Part shown: positions 35,533-45,600 of the stretch, piece by piece
How the letters are laid out: every line of letters begins with the position of its first letter
Position numbering within the stretch: position 1 is the stretch's first letter
Assembly: GCA_021463145.1 (NCBI GenBank)
Contig: JAJTWZ010000019.1
Location: forward strand, 1 to 64,000
Length of the DNA stretch: 64,000 bases
DNA from: Blastocatellia bacterium
GTDB taxonomy: Bacteria; Acidobacteriota; Blastocatellia; UBA7656; JADIYM01
Reading direction: 5' to 3'
The notes under the pieces: model-generated
Seen by the model: the letters and a program-made list of their open reading frames with translations, nothing else
What the model was told of the DNA's origin: nothing
The model's database searches: none
Program-made: the position numbers and the translations under genes

Positions 35533-36987
35533 TTACGAACTCCGGCTTCTTCTGTTCGGCCTTTGATTCGAACGCACGCGCAAGGGCACCGCTCCGGCCG
35601 GTCCGAAGCTGAAGCGCGCGTCGTCGAGTCCCTGCTCGAGGTCGCTCCGCAGTCGCCAGCCCGCGTCGCTGGCGAGAAACACGCCAAGTCCGTCTCGACC
35701 GGCGCCGTTCCAGTCACCCGCGAGCGGAACGGCACCGGCCGGTCCGAACCGCCGTATGAGTTGGGCATTTCCTGGCGCGTGCGCGCCGGAGAGGAAAAAC
35801 GACGTGGTTGCCGGATCGTAGACGCCAACCGTGTCGACTCCGTCGCCGTCCCAGTCGCCCGCAATCGGGACGAACGACGGATCAACCGGGCCGAATCCGA
35901 ACCCGTGATCCGCCTCGCCCTCGGCGAGACCGTTCTTCAGCCAGAACTGACCCTCGCGCGGCAGATAGACGCCAACACCGTCGGCACCGTCACCGTCCCA
36001 GTCGCCGGTGACGGGAACACCCTCGGAGGCGCCGAATTCGAACACGATGTTCGCATCGCCGCTACGGCGCGAGTTCGACAGATAAAACAGCCCCGTTGCC
36101 GCATCGTAGAAGCCCGGCGACGCCTCGCCGTCTCCGTCCCAGTCGCCGAACAGCGGAACGAGTGAAGTACCGGGAGAACCGAACTCGAACGTCGAGAGGC
36201 CAGCGTCCTCCAGGACCGTCGACCGGATTCGCCATCTGGCGGTCTCGCGCTCGAAGGTCGCAACTCCATCGCCGCCCTCGACGAGCACGGCATCGACTGG
36301 CGCCGTTATGCGACGCCACGAGTCGTCATCGAGCGCCGAACCGAGCCGTACGAAGATGTCGTACCGCGCGAAGAGCGGAAAGTCGAACTCGACGAACGGC
36401 TTCGGCGCGTGCCGTTCCGGATCGTAGGCTTCGGCGTAGCCTCGAGTCTCGACCGGAACGATCGTGTGGTGCTGAGAGTCGAAAATCGGATTGATCGGGT
36501 GGAAGGTGACATCATGCAATCCGAGGCTAGCGAACATTCGCCGGTAGTCGGCGATCGTCATCATCGTCGTGTGATCGTCCCAATCCGACCAGACGATCTT
36601 CAGGCCTAGTCGCGCGAGCTTATCGATCCGTTCGAACGAAGGATGCTGGATAAACAGGAAGTCGCGGGCCACGCGGCAGTACCGTTCGAGCGCCCGGCGA
36701 ACGTCTCGCTCGCTCGGCAAGTGCTCGAGGAAGTCGCACATGGCTACGAACGATACGCAACCGGCCGGAAGCTCCACCTCGACTGCGTCGGCGCAAATGG
36801 CCGCGAGGCCGGACGCGCGCGCCAGGTCCACGCGCTCGCTGCTGCGCTCGATGCCGAGTCCGGGACCTGATCCAAACCTTCGTTCGCACCTTCGGGTCGA
36901 GTCGCCTTCGCCCGAACCGGCGTCGATGAAGGCAAACCCGCCGTCTTCGAGTTGCGTAAGCGTCGTCCGATCGATCATCCCGCGCAT
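35533..36987 (-). CDS. SAM-dependent methyltransferase fused to FG-GAP-like repeats
   Basis: The first 230 residues are a class I methyltransferase with motif I FIDAGSGEGDST and the later FVAMCDFLEHL. Residues 250-480 contain at least four copies of a beta-propeller-like unit, G-D-W-D-G-D-G followed by G-V/F-Y, the style of FG-GAP/VCBS integrin-like repeats. No signal peptide or membrane helix is visible, which is odd because such repeats are usually extracellular and bind calcium. The ATG at 36987 is preferred; a GTG at 37026 is possible. The first 117 codons of the track ORF run antisense to the divergent zinc-ribbon gene. The 240-bp gap up to rmuC holds nothing I can name. Confidence 0.7.
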   Translation of the reverse strand: MRGMIDRTTLTQLEDGGFAFIDAGSGEGDSTRRCERRFGSGPGLGIERSSERVDLARASGLAAICADAVEVELPAGCVSFVAMCDFLEHLPSERDVRRALERYCRVARDFLFIQHPSFERIDKLARLGLKIVWSDWDDHTTMMTIADYRRMFASLGLHDVTFHPINPIFDSQHHTIVPVETRGYAEAYDPERHAPKPFVEFDFPLFARYDIFVRLGSALDDDSWRRITAPVDAVLVEGGDGVATFERETARWRIRSTVLEDAGLSTFEFGSPGTSLVPLFGDWDGDGEASPGFYDAATGLFYLSNSRRSGDANIVFEFGASEGVPVTGDWDGDGADGVGVYLPREGQFWLKNGLAEGEADHGFGFGPVDPSFVPIAGDWDGDGVDTVGVYDPATTSFFLSGAHAPGNAQLIRRFGPAGAVPLAGDWNGAGRDGLGVFLASDAGWRLRSDLEQGLDDARFSFGPAGAVPLRVRSNQRPNRRSRSS

Positions 36988-37068
36988 TCTCGCCACGATT
37001 GGCTCGAAGTGAAAGGACTGACGGACATTGCGCCGCGCTACCGGAATCGGTGTAGGATCGCCGCCGCG

Positions 37069-37752
37069 ATGTCGATTTTCCGGCGACCACGGCCCGGCGG
37101 TGATATCGGCGCCTGGTGTACGCGATGCAAGCGCGACCTGACGCACACTATCCTGTCGATGGCGACCGAGATACTGCCAGAGCGCGTCCGCTGCAATACC
37201 TGCGGCAGCGAGCACCGCTACCTTCCTGAGCGAACGAAACCGGCGGCCCCGCGCCCGTCGCCGTCTCTCGACGCCGGTTCCACGGCGCCCCGCATCTCGG
37301 GCGTGCAGCCGGCTCCTCCGCGCGTCGAGCGCGCACAACCGTCACGACCGGGGCGGGACCGAATGCCGAGCTTCACTCCAGAGGAGGTTTCCAGAATGGA
37401 CCCGTCAGAACTCGTCGATGCGCTGCGTGACCTGCTCGTCTCGGCCGGCGGCATGGAACCTTCGCCGATCGGATCGAAATGGGAGGGTGGAACGCTGATT
37501 CTCCGGCCAGGCCGGCCAGGACTCCAGGAGAAGGAAGTTCCAGTCGAGACTTTCTTCAAAAAGATCGTCATGGTCAGGGACCGGTTGCGGATTCTCGAGC
37601 AGAAAATCAACACGGCCCAAAACTTATCAGACGCTGAAAAAATCGAGATGCAGCAGTACGTCACCCGGTGCTACGGGTCGCTGACGACGTTCAACCTGCT
37701 GTTCGACGACCGCGACGACTGGTTCGTGGGAGAGAAGTCGACCCAGGGCTGA
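37069..37752 (+). CDS. zinc-ribbon protein of unknown function
   Basis: The ATG at 37069 gives a 227-residue protein starting MSIFRRPRPGGDIGAWC. Two Cys pairs, CTRC (17-20) and CNTC about 22 residues later, make a zinc ribbon. A proline-rich linker follows, then a helical C-terminal domain containing KWEGGTLILRPG and VETFFKKIVMVRDRLRILEQKIN. The C-terminal part looks like a conserved uncharacterised domain of delta-type bacteria; I cannot name it. It is divergent from the methyltransferase gene, about 80 bp apart. Confidence 0.6.
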   Translation: MSIFRRPRPGGDIGAWCTRCKRDLTHTILSMATEILPERVRCNTCGSEHRYLPERTKPAAPRPSPSLDAGSTAPRISGVQPAPPRVERAQPSRPGRDRMPSFTPEEVSRMDPSELVDALRDLLVSAGGMEPSPIGSKWEGGTLILRPGRPGLQEKEVPVETFFKKIVMVRDRLRILEQKINTAQNLSDAEKIEMQQYVTRCYGSLTTFNLLFDDRDDWFVGEKSTQG

Positions 37753-38109
37753 GTTTTCGGGTCGTGCTTCGCGTGGGCACCGGCAAGCCTGGGGCATCCA
37801 GCATTCGACGTGCAGGCGGACGGACCGAATGGACGGGTTCGCGCGCATTCCCGCGCCACCGCCTGATCCGTTCAATCCTCGTCTCTCTTTTCCGCGCCAG
37901 AGCCGGCTCATATCGCGTCAGAGCCTGTCACTAAATGCCCTCACCGCTTTTCAGCCACTTCTGGTATGCTGGCGGTCTCACGATCGGGTCCCCAGTCGCG
38001 AAGTTCTGGATTGCCTGAGGGTCTATAGTCATTGAATGGGTATCTCGCCGAGCCGGAATGAGTTTTCAATCTGGCGCGGACAGGAGGAACGGGCCGGGAC
38101 CACCGTCAG
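37753..38109. other. gene-free interval before the TOTE-like gene
   Basis: No frame here has support as a gene. The region becomes less GC-rich around 37920-38040 and contains hexamers such as TATGCT and TATAGT that could serve as -10 elements for the TOTE-like gene, but no convincing -35 partner is visible. The RNA leader carries AGGAGG-like purines at about 38088. Confidence 0.35.
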
Positions 38110-40707
38110 ATGGCTGAGCGCAGGGACACCGACGATCTGTTGAGCCTGATCGACCGCGTTCACGCGGGGGTGGTCCGGCTTCGCGACGAAAACGCCAGGC
38201 TGCGCGGAGTCCCAGTTCCCGACGATCTACCCGAAGCCGAAGCCGTGCGAACCAGCGAACCGGTTTCGGACTTTGTCGACGAGCCGCAACCGCCCGATTC
38301 ACCCGATCCAATGCCGGGCGACGATGGAGTCGTCGCTTCGGATCCGCAACCGGTGCCGGCAGCGGACGACCCGGTTCGTCCACCTTTGCCCGCATTCGCA
38401 ACTTCGCCGCCGCCTCGCCAGGCCGACACTACGCCTCCCCGTCCGGTCGAGACGCAGAGGTGGCGGCAATCGCTCACATCGGGTGGCCTGCCAGCTTCGC
38501 CGGCCTCGCCGGCAGCAGACGCCGCGACTGCCCGCCGCAGTCCAGAGGAGCTCGTCCGCGTGTATCGCTCGCTGTTTCGCGGTCGCGACGATGTCTACGC
38601 GATCCCCCGCGTCTCCGCCGACGGCACTCCCGGGTTCGCCGAAGCCCGCGTGCAGGCCTCCGGTGGTCGCGAGGACCGTCTTCCCCTCACCGACGGAGTC
38701 GTGAGGAGCCACCTCGGCGGCCGTAGGTCGATCGGAATCTATCCCCTTCTCGCGGACGGCACCTGCTGGTTCGTCTCATTGGAATTGTTCGGGGCCGGTT
38801 GGCGGCCGCGCGTCGCGGCTCTTGTTGCCGCTTGCCGCGACGAACGGATCGACGTCGCGATCGAGCGTGTCTCGAGCGGCGCCGGAGCACGCGCGTGGAT
38901 CTTTTTCGATGCCCCGGTCCAGGCAGCTCGCGCTAGAGCGTTTGCGTTCCGGCTGGTCGACAGGGCCCGCGGCAACGGACTCAGCGACGCCGAGAGCGTT
39001 CGTGTCTATCCGGACCTCGATGCGCCGGGCGAGATCGACCTGGGATCGGCCATCGCCCTTCCGCTCGACCGGGATCCGGTCAGCGAGGAGCAGTCGTCGT
39101 TCGTCGACGAACGCTTCCAGCCGTTCCCGGATCAATGGTCGCTGCTCGGTTCGGTTGGCCGCGTATCCATCGACGATCTCGACCCGTCTTCGCCGGGACC
39201 TGGCGGCGATGCCTCCACTACGACCCCAGGCGCGCCAGGGGCGGTCCCGTCCTCTCCCGGGCGTCCAACTCCGCAGCCGGGCATCGCCCGCGTCAACCGG
39301 TCGAACGTGCTGCTCGTCGAAGTCACGAACATAGTGGGATCGGCACGTACGGAGCTCTCTCGTCTTGCCGCGATTTTCGCGCCTCCGCGCGAACCGTCGG
39401 GCGATGCCGATACCGGACTGCCTTTCGACACCTCGGAACCGGATGCGACTGGACGCATCGCGCTCGCGCGTGGCGCCTTCGACGAGTTGCTCGCGCTGCT
39501 CTCGAGATCCGGCCTCGAGCCCGACATCCACGACGAGAGAATCGAGGGGCAGCCTCTTGGCGTCCGTTTCGACGGCGAGACGCGTCCGCAGATCGACGCC
39601 GCCGTTGCCGCCGCGCTTCGCCGCGAAGCGTGCGTGGTTTCCGCAGGATCCACGGCGGACCTTTACACGCTCGTAGCGCAGATGATTGGCGGCCGCGGGC
39701 GAACGACGCTCGTGCTCGTGCGCCGCCGTCGCGACCTCGATGCCTGGCAGGACGCTCTTGCGCGGCGGCTCGGGATGCCGGTGTCCGACGTCGGACTCGT
39801 GGGCGACGGAAAGGACCGCCGGACCGGACTGGTAGACATCGCCGTCGCCGCAAGCGCCGTCCGCGGCGCCGACGTGAAACCCTGGGTCCACGACTATGGC
39901 CACGTCGTCGTCGATTCCTGCCAACGCATCGGCAATGCAACGCTCACGCGACTGCTCGGGCAGCTTCGCCCTAGGTATCTTCTCGGCGTCACGACGAAAT
40001 CCGCAGCGGCCGGCAGCCTCGACCTGCCAGCGGCGGTTCAGTTCTCGCCACACGCGATCGAGGTCGCGTCGACTGCCCGAAATGGCGCACAGGCCGTCAT
40101 CGTCCGTGCGACGGGGTTCCAGACGGATGCGAGTGACGCCGACACGGAACACCGGCAACTGATCGCGGCGCTTGCGCTCGACGACGCGCGCAATGACCTT
40201 GTAACCCGCGACGTCGCCGCTCTCGCGTTGTCCGGACTTCGCCCACTCGTGCTCACCGAGCGAACGGATCACGCACGCGAACTGGCCGAGCGGCTCGAAC
40301 GGCTCGTTCCGTCATCGGGACGTCTGGCGAGCGAGGCGGGACGCCGGCAGCGCGCCCTCACTCTGGCGCGGCTCAAGGAGCTGCCCGACTCGGAGCCGTG
40401 GGCGCTGGTCACCTCGACGCGTTTCGCCATCGACGGCCTCGGCACGAACCGCATAGGCGCGCTCGTGCTAGCGATGCCGTATCCATTCCGCGGCGATTTC
40501 GAGCGAGTGCTTGGCCACATCTGGCGGCGCTACGGTACTCGCGGCGCGATCAAGGTCTACGACTTCGTCGACGAGGCAATCCCGGCGCTCGTCCGCATGT
40601 ACTGGCGGCGTCGCGCCGGATACCTGTCGCTCGGCGCCGTCATCGAGAGCGAGCCGGAAATGCCGGCGCTGCGGGCCATTGCCGCGCGCCGCGGCCCGGC
40701 GAGTTGA
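38110..40707 (+). CDS. TOTE-type primase-helicase with degenerate active sites
   Basis: Residues 1-30 are coiled coil and 30-140 are disordered. From 145 to 345 the chain follows the archaeo-eukaryotic primase domain of TOTE conflict proteins: VYRSLFRGRDDVYA, GIYPLLADGTCWF and IERVSSGAGARAWIFF. From memory of the family, the segment after CWF should hold a DxD pair (ADFD) and the later motif a His (GAHVW). Here they read VSLEL and GARAW. Residues 500-850 follow a superfamily 2 helicase: Walker A-like VSAGSTAD (no GKT), VRRRRDLDAW, motif II VVVDSCQR instead of DEAH, RPLVLTERTDHARELAERL, and the late FRGDFERVLGHIWRRYG. So both halves keep the fold but lack catalytic residues. It is probably a binding or scaffold protein derived from a conflict system. 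Confidence 0.7.
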   Translation: MAERRDTDDLLSLIDRVHAGVVRLRDENARLRGVPVPDDLPEAEAVRTSEPVSDFVDEPQPPDSPDPMPGDDGVVASDPQPVPAADDPVRPPLPAFATSPPPRQADTTPPRPVETQRWRQSLTSGGLPASPASPAADAATARRSPEELVRVYRSLFRGRDDVYAIPRVSADGTPGFAEARVQASGGREDRLPLTDGVVRSHLGGRRSIGIYPLLADGTCWFVSLELFGAGWRPRVAALVAACRDERIDVAIERVSSGAGARAWIFFDAPVQAARARAFAFRLVDRARGNGLSDAESVRVYPDLDAPGEIDLGSAIALPLDRDPVSEEQSSFVDERFQPFPDQWSLLGSVGRVSIDDLDPSSPGPGGDASTTTPGAPGAVPSSPGRPTPQPGIARVNRSNVLLVEVTNIVGSARTELSRLAAIFAPPREPSGDADTGLPFDTSEPDATGRIALARGAFDELLALLSRSGLEPDIHDERIEGQPLGVRFDGETRPQIDAAVAAALRREACVVSAGSTADLYTLVAQMIGGRGRTTLVLVRRRRDLDAWQDALARRLGMPVSDVGLVGDGKDRRTGLVDIAVAASAVRGADVKPWVHDYGHVVVDSCQRIGNATLTRLLGQLRPRYLLGVTTKSAAAGSLDLPAAVQFSPHAIEVASTARNGAQAVIVRATGFQTDASDADTEHRQLIAALALDDARNDLVTRDVAALALSGLRPLVLTERTDHARELAERLERLVPSSGRLASEAGRRQRALTLARLKELPDSEPWALVTSTRFAIDGLGTNRIGALVLAMPYPFRGDFERVLGHIWRRYGTRGAIKVYDFVDEAIPALVRMYWRRRAGYLSLGAVIESEPEMPALRAIAARRGPAS

Positions 40708-40719
40708 TCGCAGTAAGGA

Positions 40720-40752
40720 ATCAGTACCGCGAGCTGTAGCAAGCGGGCCGGC
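40720..40752 (+). repeat. half copy of the REP-like repeat family
   Basis: ATCAGTACCGCGAGCTGTAGCAAGCGGGCCGG matches the left arm of the palindrome at 32855 but has no opposite arm. It lies between the stop of the TOTE-like gene and the GTG start of ridA. Confidence 0.6.
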
Positions 40753-40767
40753 CAGTGCGGAGGTCAG

Positions 40768-41157
40768 GTGGAACGAACGAAGATCGCAACGGGAACGAAG
40801 TGGGAGCCCATCGTCGGGTATTCGAGGGCCGTCCGCGTCGGAAATCACGTATGGGTGTCGGGGACGACCGCGACCGGGCCTGACGGCCGCGTCGTCGGAG
40901 TTGGTGACGCCGGCGCCCAGACGCGACAAATCCTTGCCAACATCGACGCGGCGCTCGACCGCGTCGGCGCGCGGCTGGAGGACGTCGTGCGAACGCGGGT
41001 CTACGTGCTCGACATCGCCCAATGGGAGCCGGTTGGCATTGCGCACGGCGAGATTTTCGGCGACATCCGTCCGGCAACGGCGATGGTCGAGGTCTCGCGG
41101 CTTATCGATCCTGAAATGCTTGTCGAGATCGAAGCGGACGCCTTCGTCGCGGACTGA
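40768..41157 (+). CDS. RidA family protein (enamine/imine deaminase-like)
   Basis: The 129-residue protein fits the RidA/YjgF family: [50 protein letters not shown] with the arginine of the ligand site in RTRVYV, and EIEADAFVA at the end. RidA releases ammonia from reactive enamines made by PLP enzymes. Start is a GTG with GGAGG about five bases upstream. It is a single-copy gene here and lies downstream of the TOTE-like gene, with no sign of functional linkage. Confidence 0.9.
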   Translation: MERTKIATGTKWEPIVGYSRAVRVGNHVWVSGTTATGPDGRVVGVGDAGAQTRQILANIDAALDRVGARLEDVVRTRVYVLDIAQWEPVGIAHGEIFGDIRPATAMVEVSRLIDPEMLVEIEADAFVAD

Positions 41158-41199
41158 ATCCGGGTTCCGGGACCGAATTTGCAGTACTCTTCGCGCAAC

Positions 41200-42330
41200 G
41201 TGAATTGTCCAAAGTGCCATCAGCCAGTCGACGCCGCGCAGAAGTACTGCGCGGCGTGCGGCGCCGCACTTGGCGGGCCTAAGCCGTGGTACCGCCGCCC
41301 GAAGGCCGTCGTTCTGGCCGGTCAGCTCACGGCAAGCGTCCTGAGTGGCGCGGTCGGTGCGATGATCGCCTTGCTGCTTGCGTTCTACGTCTTCACGCCT
41401 GGTGGACGGCCGCTGTTCGGCAATTCTAACGTTGTGGTCGTGACGGCGGCGCCGTTCGAAGAGCGCACCGCACTGGGACGTATCAATGCATCGTCGCTGC
41501 TTCCGTACAAGGACTCTACGTTTCTGATCGTGGACGACCTGACCGACGACGCATTCTACGAGTTGCAGTTCTTCGCTGACGGACGAAAGGCCCAGCCTCT
41601 GCTGCGGCATTCGGTCGCTGGACTTGCGCCCGGCATGGTTGAAGACTTCGAGGGTTCGACAATTGTCGACGTTGATGGCAATCGCTACATGGTCGCGGTT
41701 TCGTCGCTCGAGAAAGTGGAGGGCGAGAACACGGAGGACGGCCTGGTGCGCATTGCCGTTGGCGAGGACGGACGGTTCACGGGAGAGGCAATGTCCGGCT
41801 TCCGAGCGTGGCTGATTGCGAACAATCCATCCCTCGGTGAACTCGCGGGAGGTGCCGATGCACTCGACGTTCAGGGCCTCGCGTGGGACCCGAACCTGAA
41901 GGTCCTCCTCGTTGGAATCCGGTCAGCGACGAAGGACCGGAAGCCGCTCGTGCTCTTCGTCCGGGTGAAGGACTGGTCTGGGCCGTGGACGGTCGACAAC
42001 CTCGAGGCCCTCGAGCCGGTCTCGCTCGCCGTCGCGGATTCCGGAAAGCCGAAAGGCATCTACAGCCTCGTATTGCATCCGACGCGACAGGTCGTCTATG
42101 CCGTCGTGCGCGACTCGGACGGGCGGAGCGGATCCGCGGAACTCTACGAATGGTACCCGACAGCCGGCGGCACGGTGAAACTCGTCCCGGACATCGTCTT
42201 CCACCCGGCCATGCGGCCGGAGGGCCTTGCGTTCGGCACGATAGGCGGCCGCTCGGCGCTTGTCATCGTCGACGACAACGGGGGATACGCGGTGCTCTGG
42301 ACCGACGAGCTGCCGGTCCTCGCCGGGTGA
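41200..42330 (+). CDS. zinc-ribbon, single-pass protein with DUF3616-like propeller domain
   Basis: Starting from the GTG at 41200 (MNCPKCHQPV) gives a 376-residue protein whose first residues form a zinc ribbon (CPKC...CAAC). The track start is a TTG 21 bases earlier. A membrane helix (SVLSGAVGAMIALLLAFYVF) follows near residue 55. The rest resembles DUF3616-like beta-propeller proteins, including GLAWDPNLKVLLVGIRS, KPLVLFVRV and MRPEGLAFG. The ribbon should be cytoplasmic and the propeller periplasmic. Function is unknown. Confidence 0.65.
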   Translation: MNCPKCHQPVDAAQKYCAACGAALGGPKPWYRRPKAVVLAGQLTASVLSGAVGAMIALLLAFYVFTPGGRPLFGNSNVVVVTAAPFEERTALGRINASSLLPYKDSTFLIVDDLTDDAFYELQFFADGRKAQPLLRHSVAGLAPGMVEDFEGSTIVDVDGNRYMVAVSSLEKVEGENTEDGLVRIAVGEDGRFTGEAMSGFRAWLIANNPSLGELAGGADALDVQGLAWDPNLKVLLVGIRSATKDRKPLVLFVRVKDWSGPWTVDNLEALEPVSLAVADSGKPKGIYSLVLHPTRQVVYAVVRDSDGRSGSAELYEWYPTAGGTVKLVPDIVFHPAMRPEGLAFGTIGGRSALVIVDDNGGYAVLWTDELPVLAG

Positions 42331-42346
42331 GGCGAAGCGCGTACGC

Positions 42347-42460
42347 ATCAGAACCGCGAGCGAATGCGAGCGGCCGCGCGAAGAGCCCAACGCAAGAATC
42401 CCTGGAGCGAGTGAATCAATTCGTAGGACTGTCCGTTCGGCCGCTCGCATTCGTTCGCGG
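42347..42460. repeat. REP-like palindrome, copy 2, between convergent genes
   Basis: ATCAGAACCGCGAGCGAATG opens the left arm (42354-42376, ending CGAGCGGCCG). The right arm is CGGCCGCTCGCATTCGTTCG plus CGG (42438-42460). The arms differ at one of 23 positions. The opening bases match those at 32849 and 40720. Like copy 1 it sits between two genes that converge, here the propeller gene and the giant kinase gene. Confidence 0.75.
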
Positions 42461-42600
42461 CTCTCGAGAAAATTCCCCGTAAGTCGTGAATTCCGGGCTC
42501 CACGGATTCCGAGTTTCAGACTGCCATCTCAGTGCGAAGCAACGAGACGAACTCTGCTGCGCACGGCCCTTGTGAAACCGCGGGCGCACGGCCTTCGTCG

Positions 42601-45600
42601 CTACGAGAACCGCAACCGGTCGAACGCGAGCGACGACGGCGACAACCGCATCCGCACGCCACGCGTTTCCGGCTGAACGAAGCAGTACGACTGCCGGTGG
42701 CAGAACGGCACGAGCAGCGCCCGGTCGGCGATGAGCGTCTCGATCTGTCGGTAGATGTCGTGCCTCACGTCCGCGTCCGGCTCCGAGCGTCCCGCTTCGC
42801 ACAGTCGGTTGAGCGCCTGACTGCCGACGAAGCGGCCGTACAGTCCGGCTTCCGTGTGCAGGACCGGATACGCGAAAGCGTCCGCGTCGGCGTAGTCACC
42901 AAGCCACCCACCGATGACCATGTCGACTGTCCCCTCGCGGCACGTCGCTTCGAGCCTGCCCGTCGCGACGATGGAGACCTCCAGTCGCACACCCTCGCGC
43001 GCGAACGACGACGCGAGCGATCGCTCGAGCGATTCGGCGACTCCGGGGATCATCGCCGCCGACAGCGTCACGGGCGGAGCGTCGCGGCCGGCGGACGGCG
43101 CCGGCTTCCGGGTTCGCCGCGGCGGCTCGTAGCCGAGCAGTCCCGGCGGAATCAAGCTCCGCGCCGGCATCGCCGCGGCTCCGAAGCTCGCGCGCGTGAG
43201 CGCCTCGACGTCGATGCTCGCCGCGAGCCGGCGGCGCAACCCCTCCTCCGCAAGCGGTCCGGATTGGGCATTGAAAACGAGGAAGTAGGTCGCGAGCGTC
43301 GGATACTCGTGCAGCAGAGGGCCGAACTCGGGATCCGCGCGCAGGGTTTCGCGATCTTCCGCATCCAGATTCCACGCGAGCGAGTACCGTCCTTCCCGGT
43401 ACCCCGATAGAATGTCGGCCTGGGAAATGCCGAACCGGCTCCTAAGGCCGTCGGTGCGCGGAAACCCGGGACGCCAGTACTCCGGACTGGCCTCCTGGTC
43501 GAGCCGTCGACCCGGATCGAAGCGCGTGACGCGAAACGGACCAGTGCCGACGCACGTATCGCGCCAGGTGCCTTCGATGGTTTCCGTGCCCTCGGGGACG
43601 ATCGCGAGCGACGAGTGTGTAAGCATCGCAGGAAAGACGCCGCACGGCCTGTCGAACTCGACGGTCAGTTCGAGGTCGTCGACGATCCGCACGCCCTCGA
43701 GCGAAGCGGCGCGGCCGGCGGCGACCGCCTCGGCGCCGCGCACGCGATCGAGAAGCCAGCGACGGTCCGGCACGCGCATTACCCGATCGAAGGTGTACCG
43801 GACGTCACGCGCCGAGAGCTTCCGGCCGTCGTGGAACCGTACGCCTTCGCGCAGACGGATGCGCACGCGACGTCCGCCTTCTTCGGCTGTCACCTCGGTG
43901 GCGAGCCACGGTGCGATCCGCGCGCCCTTCCCTTCCATCGTCAGCGTCTCGAAAACGGTGAGGACGATGCCGGCGTGCATGTCGTTCGGTTCGAGACACG
44001 GATCGAGCGACTGGACCGCCATATGGTACGGAATGCGGAGGATGCCCCGTCCCAGGGCACCGAGCGAATTCGTGGCGAGCGACGTCGTCGCATCCCCCTC
44101 GCGACGGGTCGGCGCGTCATCGAGCGGGCCGGTGCGAATCGGGCGCAGGCGGTCGGCCTCGTCGAGCATGGCCTGGGCGCGTGCGTGGTCGCCTCGAAGG
44201 TTCGCCATCGTCGCGCCGACGTCGAGCAGCCGGACGAGGCTCAGGTCGTTGCGCTGCGCGCGCGCGGCGTCCAGCCCGCGGGTCACCCACCGGCGCGCCT
44301 CGTCGATCCGGCGGCTCTTCCAGGCAAGCTCGGCGGCGGCGACCATGACGTCGAGCTCGCGCGCGCGCTGTCGAGCACGCGAAAAGGCGTCGGCCGCGAC
44401 GCCGAGCTCGCGCAGCCCCTCGTCGAACTCGCCGGCCATCGCGAACGCTTCGGCGAGCAGCACGCGCGCTTCGCCTTCGCGCGCCGCATCGGTGCCGTCG
44501 CGCTCGAGAAATCCGACGGCCGTGTGCATCGCCCGGATCGCCTCCTGCGGACTCCACGTGCCGAGCGCGCGACGGGCGAGGTGCGTCGCATGCTCGACGG
44601 CCTTTTCGGCGACGTCGCCGTGGGCGTAGTGGTGGACGAGCTGCGGCAGCACGCGCTCGATCCGACCGGCCGCCTGCGTCTCGAGCCGCTCGGCGTGGCG
44701 CGCGTGGAGCAATCGGCGCTTTCGGCGCGAGAGCGACCGCAGGAGCACTCTGTGGAGCGCACCGCTCGTGAATGCGAGCTCGTCACGTCCCTGGATCCGA
44801 TGCTCTTCGAGAAAGCCGGTGTTGACGAGCCGCTCGACGACCGCATCCAGATCGTCGCAGTCCGAGGCCGCGAGCTCGAGCTCGCGATAGTCGAAGCGAC
44901 GACCGAGCACCGACGCGAGCCGAAGCAGCTCGTGTTCGTGCACCGGCAAGCGGTCGACGCGCCGCGACACCGCTTGCCGCACCGTCAGCGGCAGCTCCTC
45001 GGTGAACTCGCCCGAGTGGCCCGCGGCGACCCAGACTCCGTCGCCGTCCCGCTCGATGCGGTTCGTCTCGACCAGCGACCGCACGAGCTCGCGGGTGAAG
45101 AACGCGTTGCCGGCCGACACCTCGTGCAGCCGCTCGGCGAGCGCCGGATCGACGCGCGACTCGCCGAGCAGGAGACCGACAAACGTCGACTGCTCGTCCG
45201 GCGTGAACGGCGACACGGCGAGCGAAGCGAAACGGCGTTCTTCACGAAGCGCGTCGGCGAGCCGTTCGGCCGCGTTCGAGCGCCCGACGTCCGTCGTGCG
45301 GTACGTGGCCAAAATGAGGATCGGGCACGGCTGCAGGCGGGACACGAAGTAGTGCAATGCCGTGAAGGCGACGTCAGAACAGTGGAGGTCCTCGAGACAG
45401 ACGACGAGCGGGCCTTCGCGGGAGATCCGCGCGAAAGCCGTGGCAAGGAGTTCGAAGACCGCCGACTGGTTTTCGGGCTTCTCCTCGACGGGCGCACGGC
45501 CGGCGGCCGGCGTTTCGAACGTCCGCAGCTCTGTCAGCTCGCCTAGCACGGGAAAGAGCGCGGTGAGTTCCGGCAGCAGGTCCGCGAGACAGGCTGCGCC

